From assembly GCF_019207085.1 (NCBI RefSeq), contig NZ_JAATOM010000005.1:372001-436000 (forward strand): a stretch of DNA of 64,000 bases, written 5' to 3'. The notes under the pieces are model-generated. The model had not been told where the DNA came from. It saw nothing but the letters and a program-made list of their open reading frames with translations, and did not search any database. Both the position numbers and the translations under genes were made by a program. Origin of the DNA: Variovorax sp. dw_308. Its GTDB lineage: Bacteria > Pseudomonadota > Gammaproteobacteria > Burkholderiales > Burkholderiaceae_C. Shown piece by piece: positions 47,282-61,481 of this stretch; position 1 is the first letter of the stretch; every line of letters begins with the position of its first letter.

Positions 47282-48267
47282 ATCTTCTTCGGGCGCAGCA
47301 GCGCTTCGATCGGATCGCAGGTCGCCGCGATGCTGTGCCCCTGGTACCAGTCGAAGGCCGCCCGCGACATGCGCGCGACCTCGGCGGGGGACTGATCGGC
47401 AGGCGGGATGCCCTTGAGGTACTGCACGCCGGGCGCCAGGCCGTCGTAGGCACCGGTGTTGGGCGACAGCAGCACGGGCACCGCGCCGTGCGCGCAATAG
47501 GACCCGAAGATGCCGCTCTTGGCCACGTCGTGTGGCGAGTAGGCGACCACGCCGTAGGTTGCGGTGCGCATCAGCGCGGATATCGCCTCGACCGACAGCC
47601 GACCATGCTCGATGACGCCATGCGACTTCAACAAGGCTGCGATTTCCGGGTCTTTCACCGGCGATCCGATGTCATGGATTTCCAGCCCGCTCGCGGCGGC
47701 CCAGCGAAACAGCGCCTCGCCACCCGCGCGCCAGGTGTTGACGCGCACGGGCGCCGTGCCGAACACGATCAGTTTCTTCTCGCGCACCGCCGGCAACCCG
47801 GAAAGCTCGCCGACCGTGGAATAGATCGGCATCCACAGATGCGGCAGGTGACCGGCCTGCGTCTCCAGCCAGTCGTGGATGTAGTGGGTGTTCGAGATCC
47901 AGAACTCGGATTCCCTGGCCAGTTGGCTCGCGATGTAGCGCTGCGCGCGCCAGACCCAGAACACGGACGAAGTGATGCGGTTGCTGACGGCGTAGGCCTC
48001 GTGCATGAAGACGCCGAAGCGCTTCATGCGCGGCTTGTTGCGCTTGACCCAGTTCAACAGGTGGAAGGGGGCGCCGTAGCGCGAGTAGCCGTACCCGCTG
48101 ACATGCAGCAGCACGGCGTCGCCGTCGACCTCGAGGTCCTTGCGGTACCCGAGCACGCGGGCATTGCCCATGCGCTCGGCCATCGCGTGGGCATAGTCCA
48201 TCACCCCGCCGGCCTCGTCGGGGATGACCATCGAGATGCGGTCAGCGGTACTGTCGTGCGTGGGCAT
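47278..48267 (-). CDS. Glycosyltransferase-like protein (GT-B type, uncertain)
   Basis: 329 residues from MPTHDSTADRISMVIPDEAG. The N-terminal half has MDYAHAMAERMGN and LLHVSGYGYSRYGAP, and the C-terminal half has LIVFGTAPVRVNTW, ISALMRTATYGVVAY and GSYCAHGAVPVLLSPN. The last resembles the nucleotide-sugar side of GT-B enzymes (group 1-like E-x-x-A/G-x-G-x-P pattern). Confidence in the class is moderate. No glycan genes adjoin it. Its stop lies within the palindromic repeat. The start lacks a clear ribosome site; a longer form from 48456 is possible. Confidence 0.68.
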   Translation of the reverse strand: MPTHDSTADRISMVIPDEAGGVMDYAHAMAERMGNARVLGYRKDLEVDGDAVLLHVSGYGYSRYGAPFHLLNWVKRNKPRMKRFGVFMHEAYAVSNRITSSVFWVWRAQRYIASQLARESEFWISNTHYIHDWLETQAGHLPHLWMPIYSTVGELSGLPAVREKKLIVFGTAPVRVNTWRAGGEALFRWAAASGLEIHDIGSPVKDPEIAALLKSHGVIEHGRLSVEAISALMRTATYGVVAYSPHDVAKSGIFGSYCAHGAVPVLLSPNTGAYDGLAPGVQYLKGIPPADQSPAEVARMSRAAFDWYQGHSIAATCDPIEALLRPKKM

Positions 48268-48518
48268 GCCGGTGAGTGAAAAGTGGGGGTTCTGAAGGTC
48301 GGGCACGTTTACCGGGGGTGTTCTGCGCATCCGGGGCACGGACATGCGGCTGGGGCACCGTCGGCCGTGGCTGCGTGCTCCCTTGGGAAGCGGGAAATGA
48401 TAGCCGCAGCCCCCGTCTGCCGACCACCATGGCCCGCAGCCCGGACCCCGGTTCATGACAAAAGTTTGGCCTGCAACGGGCGCGTGGATCCGGCGGACCC
48501 AATGGGCTGGGCACGCCG

Positions 48519-48908
48519 TTATTCCGCCGCACCCAATTGCCCCACCACCCCTTGCAGTTCCTGCGAGAAAGCCACCACCTGCCGGGCATCCAGCGAATAG
48601 GCCATCGTGGTCGCGCCGACCTGCAGCAGCACCAGCGCGCGCCCGGGTTCGCCTTTCATCACGGCCATCGCGCTGGCGTCGACCGGGCGCAAGGTCAGTG
48701 TGCCGTCCCCGCCAAAGTGCCGCGGCAGCGCCCGGATCTCGCCGGAGGCAATCGACACCTTCGCCAGCATGTGCGTGAGCTTGCTGATTTCAGCCACAGG
48801 CACTTCGAGCGGGACCGCGCCATCCTCCGTATCGATGGTGATGTTGAAGGTCAGCCCATCGTCATGCAGCGAGGCATTGCTGAGGCCGGTGTACTTGCGA
48901 GTTTGCAT
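48519..48908 (-). CDS. Small protein downstream of the GAF protein, unknown function
   Basis: 129 residues, MQTRKYTGLSNASLHDDGLT onward: FNITIDTEDGAVPLEVPVAE, ISKLTHMLAKVSIASGEIRA, GTLTLRPVDASAMAVMKGEP, MAYSLDARQVVAFSQELQGV. It appears to be a compact beta/alpha soluble protein without known motifs. It starts 7 bases after the GAF gene stop on the same strand, so the two are probably co-expressed. Confidence 0.7.
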   Translation of the reverse strand: MQTRKYTGLSNASLHDDGLTFNITIDTEDGAVPLEVPVAEISKLTHMLAKVSIASGEIRALPRHFGGDGTLTLRPVDASAMAVMKGEPGRALVLLQVGATTMAYSLDARQVVAFSQELQGVVGQLGAAE

Positions 48909-48915
48909 TGAGCAA

Positions 48916-49491
48916 TCAATGGTCGCGCCGCGGCGCCGGCGTTGCGGCCGCGGCCGCCGCGTCTCGCTCGCGAACCTCGTCGATGCGGCGTGCCGTGAAC
49001 TGCGCCGACATCTCCAGCTTCTTGAGGTCCCGCTGCGTGAGCGCATCGTTCTCTGCGAAGCTGAAGCAGCAGAGCGTGCCGTAGACGTTCCCGTCGCGCA
49101 ACACCACCGGCACGCTGAGATAGCTGCCGATCGGGAAAGGCAGCTTGGGCATGCCCTGCGTGGCCGGATCGGTCGACCAGTGCTTGACCATCTGCGGCAG
49201 CCTGCCGTCGACCACGCGCTGGCAGAAGGTGTATTCGAGCGGATGCGACTGCCCCTCCTCGAACACGCGCTTGCCGGCATCGGCCTCGACGCGGCGGAAC
49301 ACGCGGTGACCGTCGACGAACTCGGAGACGAACACCACGTCCATGTTGAGTTTCTCGCGCAACAGTTGCAGCACCTCGGTGACGGCGCTGCTGATGAGCG
49401 CGTCGCCACCCTCGGCGGTGGCAACGAGCAACTCGGAAACCCGGACCTCGAAGGCATCGGGCGCGTAGTCTGCAGAATGTAATGCGTACAT
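48916..49491 (-). CDS. GAF domain protein
   Basis: 191 residues from MYALHSADYAPDAFEVRVSE. A single GAF domain (about 30-170) is seen: LNMDVVFVSEFVDGHRVFRR, HPLEYTFCQRVVDGRLPQMV, IGSYLSVPVVLRDGNVYGTL and CCFSFAENDALTQRDLKKLE. Such domains bind small ligands or form dimers in signalling. No output domain is attached, so it may be a free sensor or redox protein. The start is not firmly set because no good ribosome site precedes the ATG. A 129-residue unknown protein follows in the same unit. Confidence 0.8.
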   Translation of the reverse strand: MYALHSADYAPDAFEVRVSELLVATAEGGDALISSAVTEVLQLLREKLNMDVVFVSEFVDGHRVFRRVEADAGKRVFEEGQSHPLEYTFCQRVVDGRLPQMVKHWSTDPATQGMPKLPFPIGSYLSVPVVLRDGNVYGTLCCFSFAENDALTQRDLKKLEMSAQFTARRIDEVRERDAAAAAATPAPRRDH

Positions 49492-49615
49492 ATTGATTTT
49501 CGGGTTGACCACCAGTGGCAAACGCTCAGCCAGCCCTTTTGTTCCTCCCTTGAATCCCACGTTTGCCGAACAAGCACTGTAGCCTGACCAGCGCAGATGC
49601 GCGCATGCCCCTGAC

Positions 49616-49924
49616 TCACACGTAACGCGGAATCGGCCCGTTCTGCGGCGTAGTGTCCTCGCCCAGGTCCAGCGCCACGCGGTCGACGAAGCACCATCCC
49701 CAGCCCTCGGGCGGGTCATAGCCTTCGATGATCGGATGCTGTGTTGCGTGAAAGTGCGCAGTGGCGTGGCGATGGGGCGAGTCGTCGCAACAGCCGACGT
49801 GTCCACATGTGCGACACAGGCGCAAGTGCACCCAGCGGCTGCCGGCCTTCAGGCATTCCTCGCAACCCGGGGCGCTCGGCACCACGCGCGTGATGCTGCC
49901 GGTGTGCGTACAGTGCTTGCTCAT
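49616..49924 (-). CDS. UBP-type zinc finger protein
   Basis: 102 residues, MSKHCTHTGSITRVVPSAPG onward. Cys/His spacing CEEC, WVHLRLCRTCGHVGCCDDS, HRHATAHFHATQHP and WGWCFVDRVAL matches the ZnF-UBP fold, which in eukaryotes binds ubiquitin C-termini and in bacteria occurs as small stand-alone proteins of unknown target. Soluble. It is divergent from glgX and about 125 bases downstream of nothing co-directional, so it is likely a single-gene unit. Confidence 0.88.
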   Translation of the reverse strand: MSKHCTHTGSITRVVPSAPGCEECLKAGSRWVHLRLCRTCGHVGCCDDSPHRHATAHFHATQHPIIEGYDPPEGWGWCFVDRVALDLGEDTTPQNGPIPRYV

Positions 49925-50100
49925 GACGTTTCTCCCGTGCGTCGGAGGCGACATGTTCCCATGGAGACCGCGACCCTGCCAGTCAATTCGGGCGGGCACG
50001 CGCCTTGCAGATGGCTGTTGGCCTACGTAAAGTCCGGCGGGCCGTCCATTCCGGCTTTTGCCGCAATACTGCAAAGTACTGCTCTTTGCCTGGAGCCTCG

Positions 50101-52242
<2,142 letters not shown>

Positions 52243-52261
52243 GCCCGCCGGGCCGGGGGCG

Positions 52262-56401
<4,140 letters not shown>

Positions 56402-56523
56402 GTGATGTATGGCGTTGGCCCGGCGTTGTTGTCCGGCGGCTGCCGCCCGGATTCTGCCCACGAATCGCGTGCGAGTGTGTCGGACGGGGACGCTCGTTCC
56501 AGACCGCCCCGTGGCCGCCCTCT

Positions 56524-57528
56524 TCAGTCCACCTTCGCGCCGGACGCCTTCACCACCACGCCCATCGCATCCCAGTCGCTGCGCAGCAGTTGCTGGAACT
56601 CGGCCGCCGTCTGCGTGCGCGGCTCGACGCCGAGGCGCGCGAAGCGCTCCTGGATCGCCGGATCGGCCAGCACCTTGTTGACGGCGGCGTTGAGCCTCTC
56701 GACCTCGGCCTTGGGCGTGGCCGCTGGCGCGAGCAGGCCGATCCACGAGTCGAAGGAATAGCCGGGCAGGCCGCTCTCCGCCACGGTCGGCAGGTTGGGC
56801 AGGAAGGGGCTGCGCCGGATGCCGGTTGTCGCCAGCAGCTTGATGCGCGCATCGGTCTGGAAGCCGATCACGCCGATGCTCGACGAGATCACCGCCTGCA
56901 CGCGGCCGGCCAGCAACTCGTTGACGGCCTCGCCGGTGGACTTGGTCGGGATGTGCGTCATCTGCAGGCCGGCCCTGGCAAGGAAGGACGCCATCGCCAG
57001 GTGCGTGGCGCTGCCGTTGCCGGCCGAGGCGTAGTTGTACTTGCCCGGGTTGGCCTTGACCTCCTTGATGAAGTCCGCCGTGGTGCCGACGTTCATCGCG
57101 CTCGACACCGCCAGCGCATAGCCCGCATTGCCGAGGTTGGCGACGCCGACGAAGTCCTTCAGCGGGTCGTAGCCGAGCTTGCTGTAGAGGTGGCCGGCGA
57201 TGTGATGGCTGGCAGCGGCGAGGACCAGCGTATTGCCGTCGGCAGGGGCCTTGGCCACGAGGGCCGCGCCCACGCTGCCGCCTGCGCCTGCGCGGTTCTC
57301 CACGATGGTCGTTGCGCCCAGCGCCACGCCCAGTTCGCTGTTGAAGGCGCGCGCCACGGTGTCCTGCACGGCGCCGGTGGCGAAGGGCACGATGATGTGG
57401 ATCACGCGCTGCTGGGCCATGGCGGGAAGGGCGGCAGCTGCTGCGGCGGCGGCGATGAAGGAACGGCGGTCGAGCGCGAAGGACATGGCGGGAGGGCTTT
57501 TTTCTTCCAGGGGGTTGAACGGATTCAT
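56524..57528 (-). CDS. Bug-type tripartite tricarboxylate transporter receptor protein
   Basis: 334 residues. The export signal DRRSFIAAAAAAAALPAMAQ looks twin-arginine-like. The mature part is a Bug-family periplasmic receptor: IIVPFATGAVQDTVARAFNS, TIVENRAGAGGSVGAALVAK, ANPGKYNYASAGNGSATHLA and ELLAGRVQAVISS. The start at 57528 overlaps the M20 gene stop (ATGA); an ATG at 57486 directly before the signal peptide is the alternative. Bug proteins bind carboxylates for TctAB or act as sensors. No tctAB genes are near, as is common in these bacteria. The coupled amidohydrolase hints at an amide or acyl-amino-acid ligand. Confidence 0.88.
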   Translation of the reverse strand: MNPFNPLEEKSPPAMSFALDRRSFIAAAAAAAALPAMAQQRVIHIIVPFATGAVQDTVARAFNSELGVALGATTIVENRAGAGGSVGAALVAKAPADGNTLVLAAASHHIAGHLYSKLGYDPLKDFVGVANLGNAGYALAVSSAMNVGTTADFIKEVKANPGKYNYASAGNGSATHLAMASFLARAGLQMTHIPTKSTGEAVNELLAGRVQAVISSSIGVIGFQTDARIKLLATTGIRRSPFLPNLPTVAESGLPGYSFDSWIGLLAPAATPKAEVERLNAAVNKVLADPAIQERFARLGVEPRTQTAAEFQQLLRSDWDAMGVVVKASGAKVD

Positions 57529-58727
57529 GCGGCGACCGGCAGCCAACGCTGCGCCAGTTTCACGAAGTAGCTGGCGCCGATCGGGATGATCTCGTCGTTG
57601 AAGTCGAACGAGGTGTTGTGGATGATGCAAGGCCCGGGCCCGTGGCCGTCCAGGCGGTGGTCGCCATCGCCGTTGCCGAGGAAGGCATAGCAGCCCGGCC
57701 GCACCATCAGCATGTGGGCGAAGTCCTCGGCGCCCATCACGGCGGGCCAGTCGTCGGTGACCATGTCGTCGCCGACCACCTCGCGCATCACGCTGGCGGC
57801 GAAGCGCGCCTCGTCCTTGTGGTTGACCACCGGCGGCGAGGCGCGGATGAAGCTCACCTCTGCCGTGCAGCCATGCGCCTCGGCCACGCCTTTGGCCACG
57901 GTGCGCAGGCGCTCCTCGATCTTGTCGAGCGCGTCGATGGAGAAGGTGCGCACCGTGCCGCCGACCGTGGCCACGTCGGGGATCACGTTGGGTGCATCGG
58001 AGCCCTGCAACTGCGTGACCGCGAGCAGGGCGCGCTCGGTGCTGGCGATGGTGCGCGGCACGATGGTCTGCAGCTGCTGCGCCAGCGTGACCACCGCCGC
58101 CACCGGGTCGATGCCGGTGTGGGGCATCGAGGCATGCGTGCCTCGGCCGCGCATCGTGACCTTCCAGGTGTTGCTCGACGCCATCAGCGCACCCTCGTTG
58201 AGCGCGAAACGGCCTACCTCGCCGACCGGGAAGTTGTGCAGCGCGAACACCGCGTCGCAGGGGAAGCGCTCGAACAGGCCGTCCTGGATCATCTTCTTCG
58301 CGCCGGCCTTGCCCATCTCCTCGGCAGGCTGGAAGATGAAGTGGACCGTCCCGTCGAAGTCATCCGGGCCTTGCCGGGACAGGTGCCATGCGGCGGCGAG
58401 CAGCATCGTCGTGTGGCCATCGTGGCCGCAGGCATGCATGCGACCGGCGTGGGTGGACTTGTGCGGGAACTCGTTGGCCTCGTGCAGGGGCAGGGCGTCC
58501 ATGTCGGCGCGCAGGCCGATGGTGCGTTTGCTCGTGCCCTTGCGCAGCACGCCGACCAGGCCGGTGCCGGCGATGCCGCGGTGGACTTCGATGCCCCATT
58601 CGGTCAACAGTGAAGCGACCTTCTCGGAGGTGCGGTGCTCCTCGAAGCCGAGTTCGGGATGGGCGTGGATGTCGCGGCGGATGTCGATGAAGCGGGCGAC
58701 GTTGGCGAAGGAGTCGACGATGTTCAT
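57525..58727 (-). CDS. M20-family amidohydrolase (hippurate hydrolase-like)
   Basis: 400 residues. Peptidase M20/M40 fold with metal ligands in MHACGHDGHTTMLL, QPAEEMGKAGA and HASMPHTGIDPVAA, plus the dimerisation domain between about 190 and 300 and the final His near NTSFDFND. This is the carboxypeptidase Ss1/hippuricase/IAA-amino-acid hydrolase group, releasing an amino acid or acid from N-acyl compounds. It precedes, and overlaps by ATGA, the Bug receptor gene, so uptake and hydrolysis of one compound are likely linked. Substrate unknown. Confidence 0.93.
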   Translation of the reverse strand: MNIVDSFANVARFIDIRRDIHAHPELGFEEHRTSEKVASLLTEWGIEVHRGIAGTGLVGVLRKGTSKRTIGLRADMDALPLHEANEFPHKSTHAGRMHACGHDGHTTMLLAAAWHLSRQGPDDFDGTVHFIFQPAEEMGKAGAKKMIQDGLFERFPCDAVFALHNFPVGEVGRFALNEGALMASSNTWKVTMRGRGTHASMPHTGIDPVAAVVTLAQQLQTIVPRTIASTERALLAVTQLQGSDAPNVIPDVATVGGTVRTFSIDALDKIEERLRTVAKGVAEAHGCTAEVSFIRASPPVVNHKDEARFAASVMREVVGDDMVTDDWPAVMGAEDFAHMLMVRPGCYAFLGNGDGDHRLDGHGPGPCIIHNTSFDFNDEIIPIGASYFVKLAQRWLPVAA

Positions 58728-58916
58728 GGGTGCAAGAGCGGGTTGGGTCGGGGTGATTCTCGGACGCCCGGCGTTCCCGTTCAGGCCTGTGGATTCACCG
58801 ATGTACAGCCATCAGGACTTTTGTAAGCTTCTGCGACGCGTGCGCCCGGGCGCATGACGTGCGGGCGCAGCGCCCTTCACGTTGGCCATTTCCCGTCAGG
58901 TTTTCGCCTTGCGTCT

Positions 58917-59636
58917 TCAATTCGCGATGCGAGCCAGACCTTGAACAATGAGGTGCGAATACGTTTCCACGGCCGCGGGCCATGCCCGATGCGCGGCAAG
59001 CCACAACCAGAAGAAGCACAGCGCCGCAAACGACAGTTGTATCGCGGCGGCGCCATCCAGGAAGGACCGGCGATCTCCAAAAGGCTTGGGCCACTTGTTG
59101 TCGCGCGCAAAGTCATCGACATCCTCCGCATACTGCCCACGCAGATACCTGAGTTGACGATCGGCTGCCCGAACCCCGAGCCATCCGGCCACGGTGATGC
59201 CCAGGCCCGCGAGCGGGAGCGCAGCAAGGAGAAAGTCGACCAGCCATGGCGCGATGACGGCGGCGTTCCCGGCTTCGCTTGCCGCAGATGCCTGGATGAG
59301 CGCGAGCGCGACGAACAGCAAGCCGTTGAGCTGGAACGCCCAGGTCATGCGCTGATGGACGAGTCCATCCTCACGCGAAATCTGTGCCGAGATGAATTCG
59401 TACTGCTGCCTGCGCGCTGCGGCGAGCTCCGAGTGACTGGACGAAGTCGCCTTGGCCTTCAAGTCGTCTTCCAGGCGAATGCTGATCGCATTGGTCAGCC
59501 GGACGATCGACGCGGCTACGCCGGGGCCTGCCACATTCAGCGTGACTTCGGCTTCGCGAGAGTCCGCTGCTTCGCCTCGCTGCCCATCCATGCGCGTTGC
59601 GCCGCCGATCTTTTCCTCGCCGCCAACGTTTCTCAT
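58917..59636 (-). CDS. Membrane protein of unknown function
   Basis: 239 residues from MRNVGGEEKIGGATRMDGQR. The start is set by GGAGG 6 bases upstream. After a polar N-terminus of about 95 residues come four hydrophobic segments in two pairs: WAFQLNGLLFVALALIQASA and WLVDFLLAALPLAGLGITVA, then AIQLSFAALCFFWLWLAA near the end, with a soluble loop RQLRYLRGQYAEDVDDFARD between. The arrangement resembles RipA-like small membrane proteins, but I do not recognise a family. It is divergent from the RND operon and on its own. Confidence 0.65.
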   Translation of the reverse strand: MRNVGGEEKIGGATRMDGQRGEAADSREAEVTLNVAGPGVAASIVRLTNAISIRLEDDLKAKATSSSHSELAAARRQQYEFISAQISREDGLVHQRMTWAFQLNGLLFVALALIQASAASEAGNAAVIAPWLVDFLLAALPLAGLGITVAGWLGVRAADRQLRYLRGQYAEDVDDFARDNKWPKPFGDRRSFLDGAAAIQLSFAALCFFWLWLAAHRAWPAAVETYSHLIVQGLARIAN

Positions 59637-59876
59637 CGATGCCTCCGATCTGGACAGCTGCTTGCCATTGGCCAATTTGCCGCCTGACGCTCTCCAAGGC
59701 AACGCCGTCTATCGATCCAGGCGCGGCAGATTTCTGCCCTTCGGGGCAATCGGAAGCGCATGGGAGGGCAATTGATGCAGCCCGCGAGGCAGGCAAGAAT
59801 CCGTCTTTGCCTCCCGGCAGCGGGACGCCGAGCGACCTGAACGTCTGGAGAGTGCTGCGATGAGGGACCGCCTCTG

Positions 59877-61481
59877 ATGCCTGCCATGGCAAGTACCGGC
59901 AATTCACTGCGCACACTGCAGGCCGGTGCGCTGATCGCCTGCGCGCTGCTGGCGGCATGCTCCAGGAAAGAGGCCGAGAAGCCGGCGCCAGCACCGACGG
60001 AAGTCTCGGTGCAGACGGTCAAGGCGCAGCTGGTCCCGATCACCTACGACTTCGTCGGCCAGACCGAAAGCTCGCAGCAGGTCGAGATCCGCGCGCGGGT
60101 CGACGGCTTCCTGGAAAAGCGCGTGTACACCGAAGGCAGCTTCGTGAAGGCCGGGCAGGTGCTGTTCCAGATCGACCCGAAGCCCTTCAATTCGGACCTG
60201 AAGGCCGCGCAGGCCGAACTGGCGCAGCAGCAGGCGCGGCTCTCCACGGCGCGCGCCAACCTCCGGCGCGTGAAGCCGTTGGTCGCCGACAACGCGCTGG
60301 CGGCGAAGGACCTGGACGATGCCACCGGCAGCGAGCAGGCCGCCGCCGCGGCGGTGGAGGCCGCCAGGGCCAAGGTCACGGATGCGTCCCTGAACGTCGG
60401 CTATGCCACGATCACTTCGCCCCTCGACGGACTCTCGTCCTTCGCGAAGGTGCAGGACGGCGCCTATGTCAACGGACAGAACAGCCTGCTGACTTATGTG
60501 GCGAAGCTGGACCCGATGCGCGTCAATTTCAGCTTGTCGGAGAACGAATCGCTGCGCATGCACGACGAAGTGGCCAGCGGCAAGCTGCTGCGGACGCCGC
60601 GCAACGACTATGCGGTGGAACTGCTGATGGCCGACGGGACCAGCTACCCGGCGCAAGGGCGCATCACCTTCTTCGATGCCGCGTTCAGCCAGGACACGGG
60701 CACCTTCCTGCTGCGCGCCGAAGTGCCCAACCGCGAGGGCGTGCTGCGGCCGGGCCAGTTCGTGCGCGTCAGGGTCCACGGCCTCCAGCGTCCCAATGCG
60801 ATCGTGGTGCCGCAGCGCGCCGTGCAGCAGGGCCCGCGCGGCGCCTTCGTCTGGACGGTGGACGCGGAGAACAAGGTCCTGCAGCAGCCGGTCACGGCCG
60901 GCGACTGGCTGGGCGACCAGTGGCTGGTGAGCCGAGGGCTGAAGGATGGCGACCGCGTGGTGGTCGATGGGTTCATGCGGCTCGGACCCGGCGCGCCGGT
61001 GCGCGTGAAGGAGGTCGCGGCCGAGCCCTTGCCCGTTGCCGCTTTCGCTGCGACGCCGGTTGCGCGCGCTGCCGGGCAATCGGCCGCAGCGGCTGCGGGC
61101 GCCGGTGCCACACCCAGCGGTGCGGCCGGCGCCATCGCCGCCCCGGCTCCTGCAGCGACCCTCGGCACCGAGGCCGTCTACTTCGACCCGGCACGGACCA
61201 CGCTCGATGCCACCGGCCGCGCGCACCTGCTCGGCGTTGCGGCCACGCTGAAGGCCAGGCCCGATGCACGTGTCGCGCTGCACGGCTTCGTCGACGCAAG
61301 CGGCAATCCACAGGCCAACGCGCAACTGGCCAAGGCGCGCGCGCAGGCGGTGCGCGATGCGCTGGTCGCCGCCGGCGTGCCGCGCGAACGCATCGACATG
61401 CAGGCGCCGGCCGACATCGTCGGCGACCAGTCACCCGCACTCGCGCGTCGCGTCGACGTCGTGGTGGCGGGGGCGCGATGA
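59877..61481 (+). CDS. RND efflux periplasmic adaptor fused to an OmpA-like domain
   Basis: 534 residues. Lipoprotein signal: ALIACALLAAC at about 18-28. Adaptor part (about 40-390): YDFVGQTESSQQVEIRARVD, GFLEKRVYTEGSFVKAGQVL, an alpha-hairpin rich in Ala/Gln, and VVPQRAVQQGPRGAFVWTVD, the AcrA/MexA plan. After an Ala/Gly/Pro linker (about 395-435), the last 100 residues are an OmpA/MotB-like domain: TEAVYFDPARTTLDATGRAH, ALHGFVDASGNPQANAQLAK, ARAQAVRDALVAAGVP and ARRVDVVVAG. Ordinary adaptors (about 380-400 residues) lack it. It links the inner-membrane pump to an outer-membrane channel. The pump gene overlaps by ATGA. Confidence 0.9.
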   Translation: MPAMASTGNSLRTLQAGALIACALLAACSRKEAEKPAPAPTEVSVQTVKAQLVPITYDFVGQTESSQQVEIRARVDGFLEKRVYTEGSFVKAGQVLFQIDPKPFNSDLKAAQAELAQQQARLSTARANLRRVKPLVADNALAAKDLDDATGSEQAAAAAVEAARAKVTDASLNVGYATITSPLDGLSSFAKVQDGAYVNGQNSLLTYVAKLDPMRVNFSLSENESLRMHDEVASGKLLRTPRNDYAVELLMADGTSYPAQGRITFFDAAFSQDTGTFLLRAEVPNREGVLRPGQFVRVRVHGLQRPNAIVVPQRAVQQGPRGAFVWTVDAENKVLQQPVTAGDWLGDQWLVSRGLKDGDRVVVDGFMRLGPGAPVRVKEVAAEPLPVAAFAATPVARAAGQSAAAAAGAGATPSGAAGAIAAPAPAATLGTEAVYFDPARTTLDATGRAHLLGVAATLKARPDARVALHGFVDASGNPQANAQLAKARAQAVRDALVAAGVPRERIDMQAPADIVGDQSPALARRVDVVVAGAR

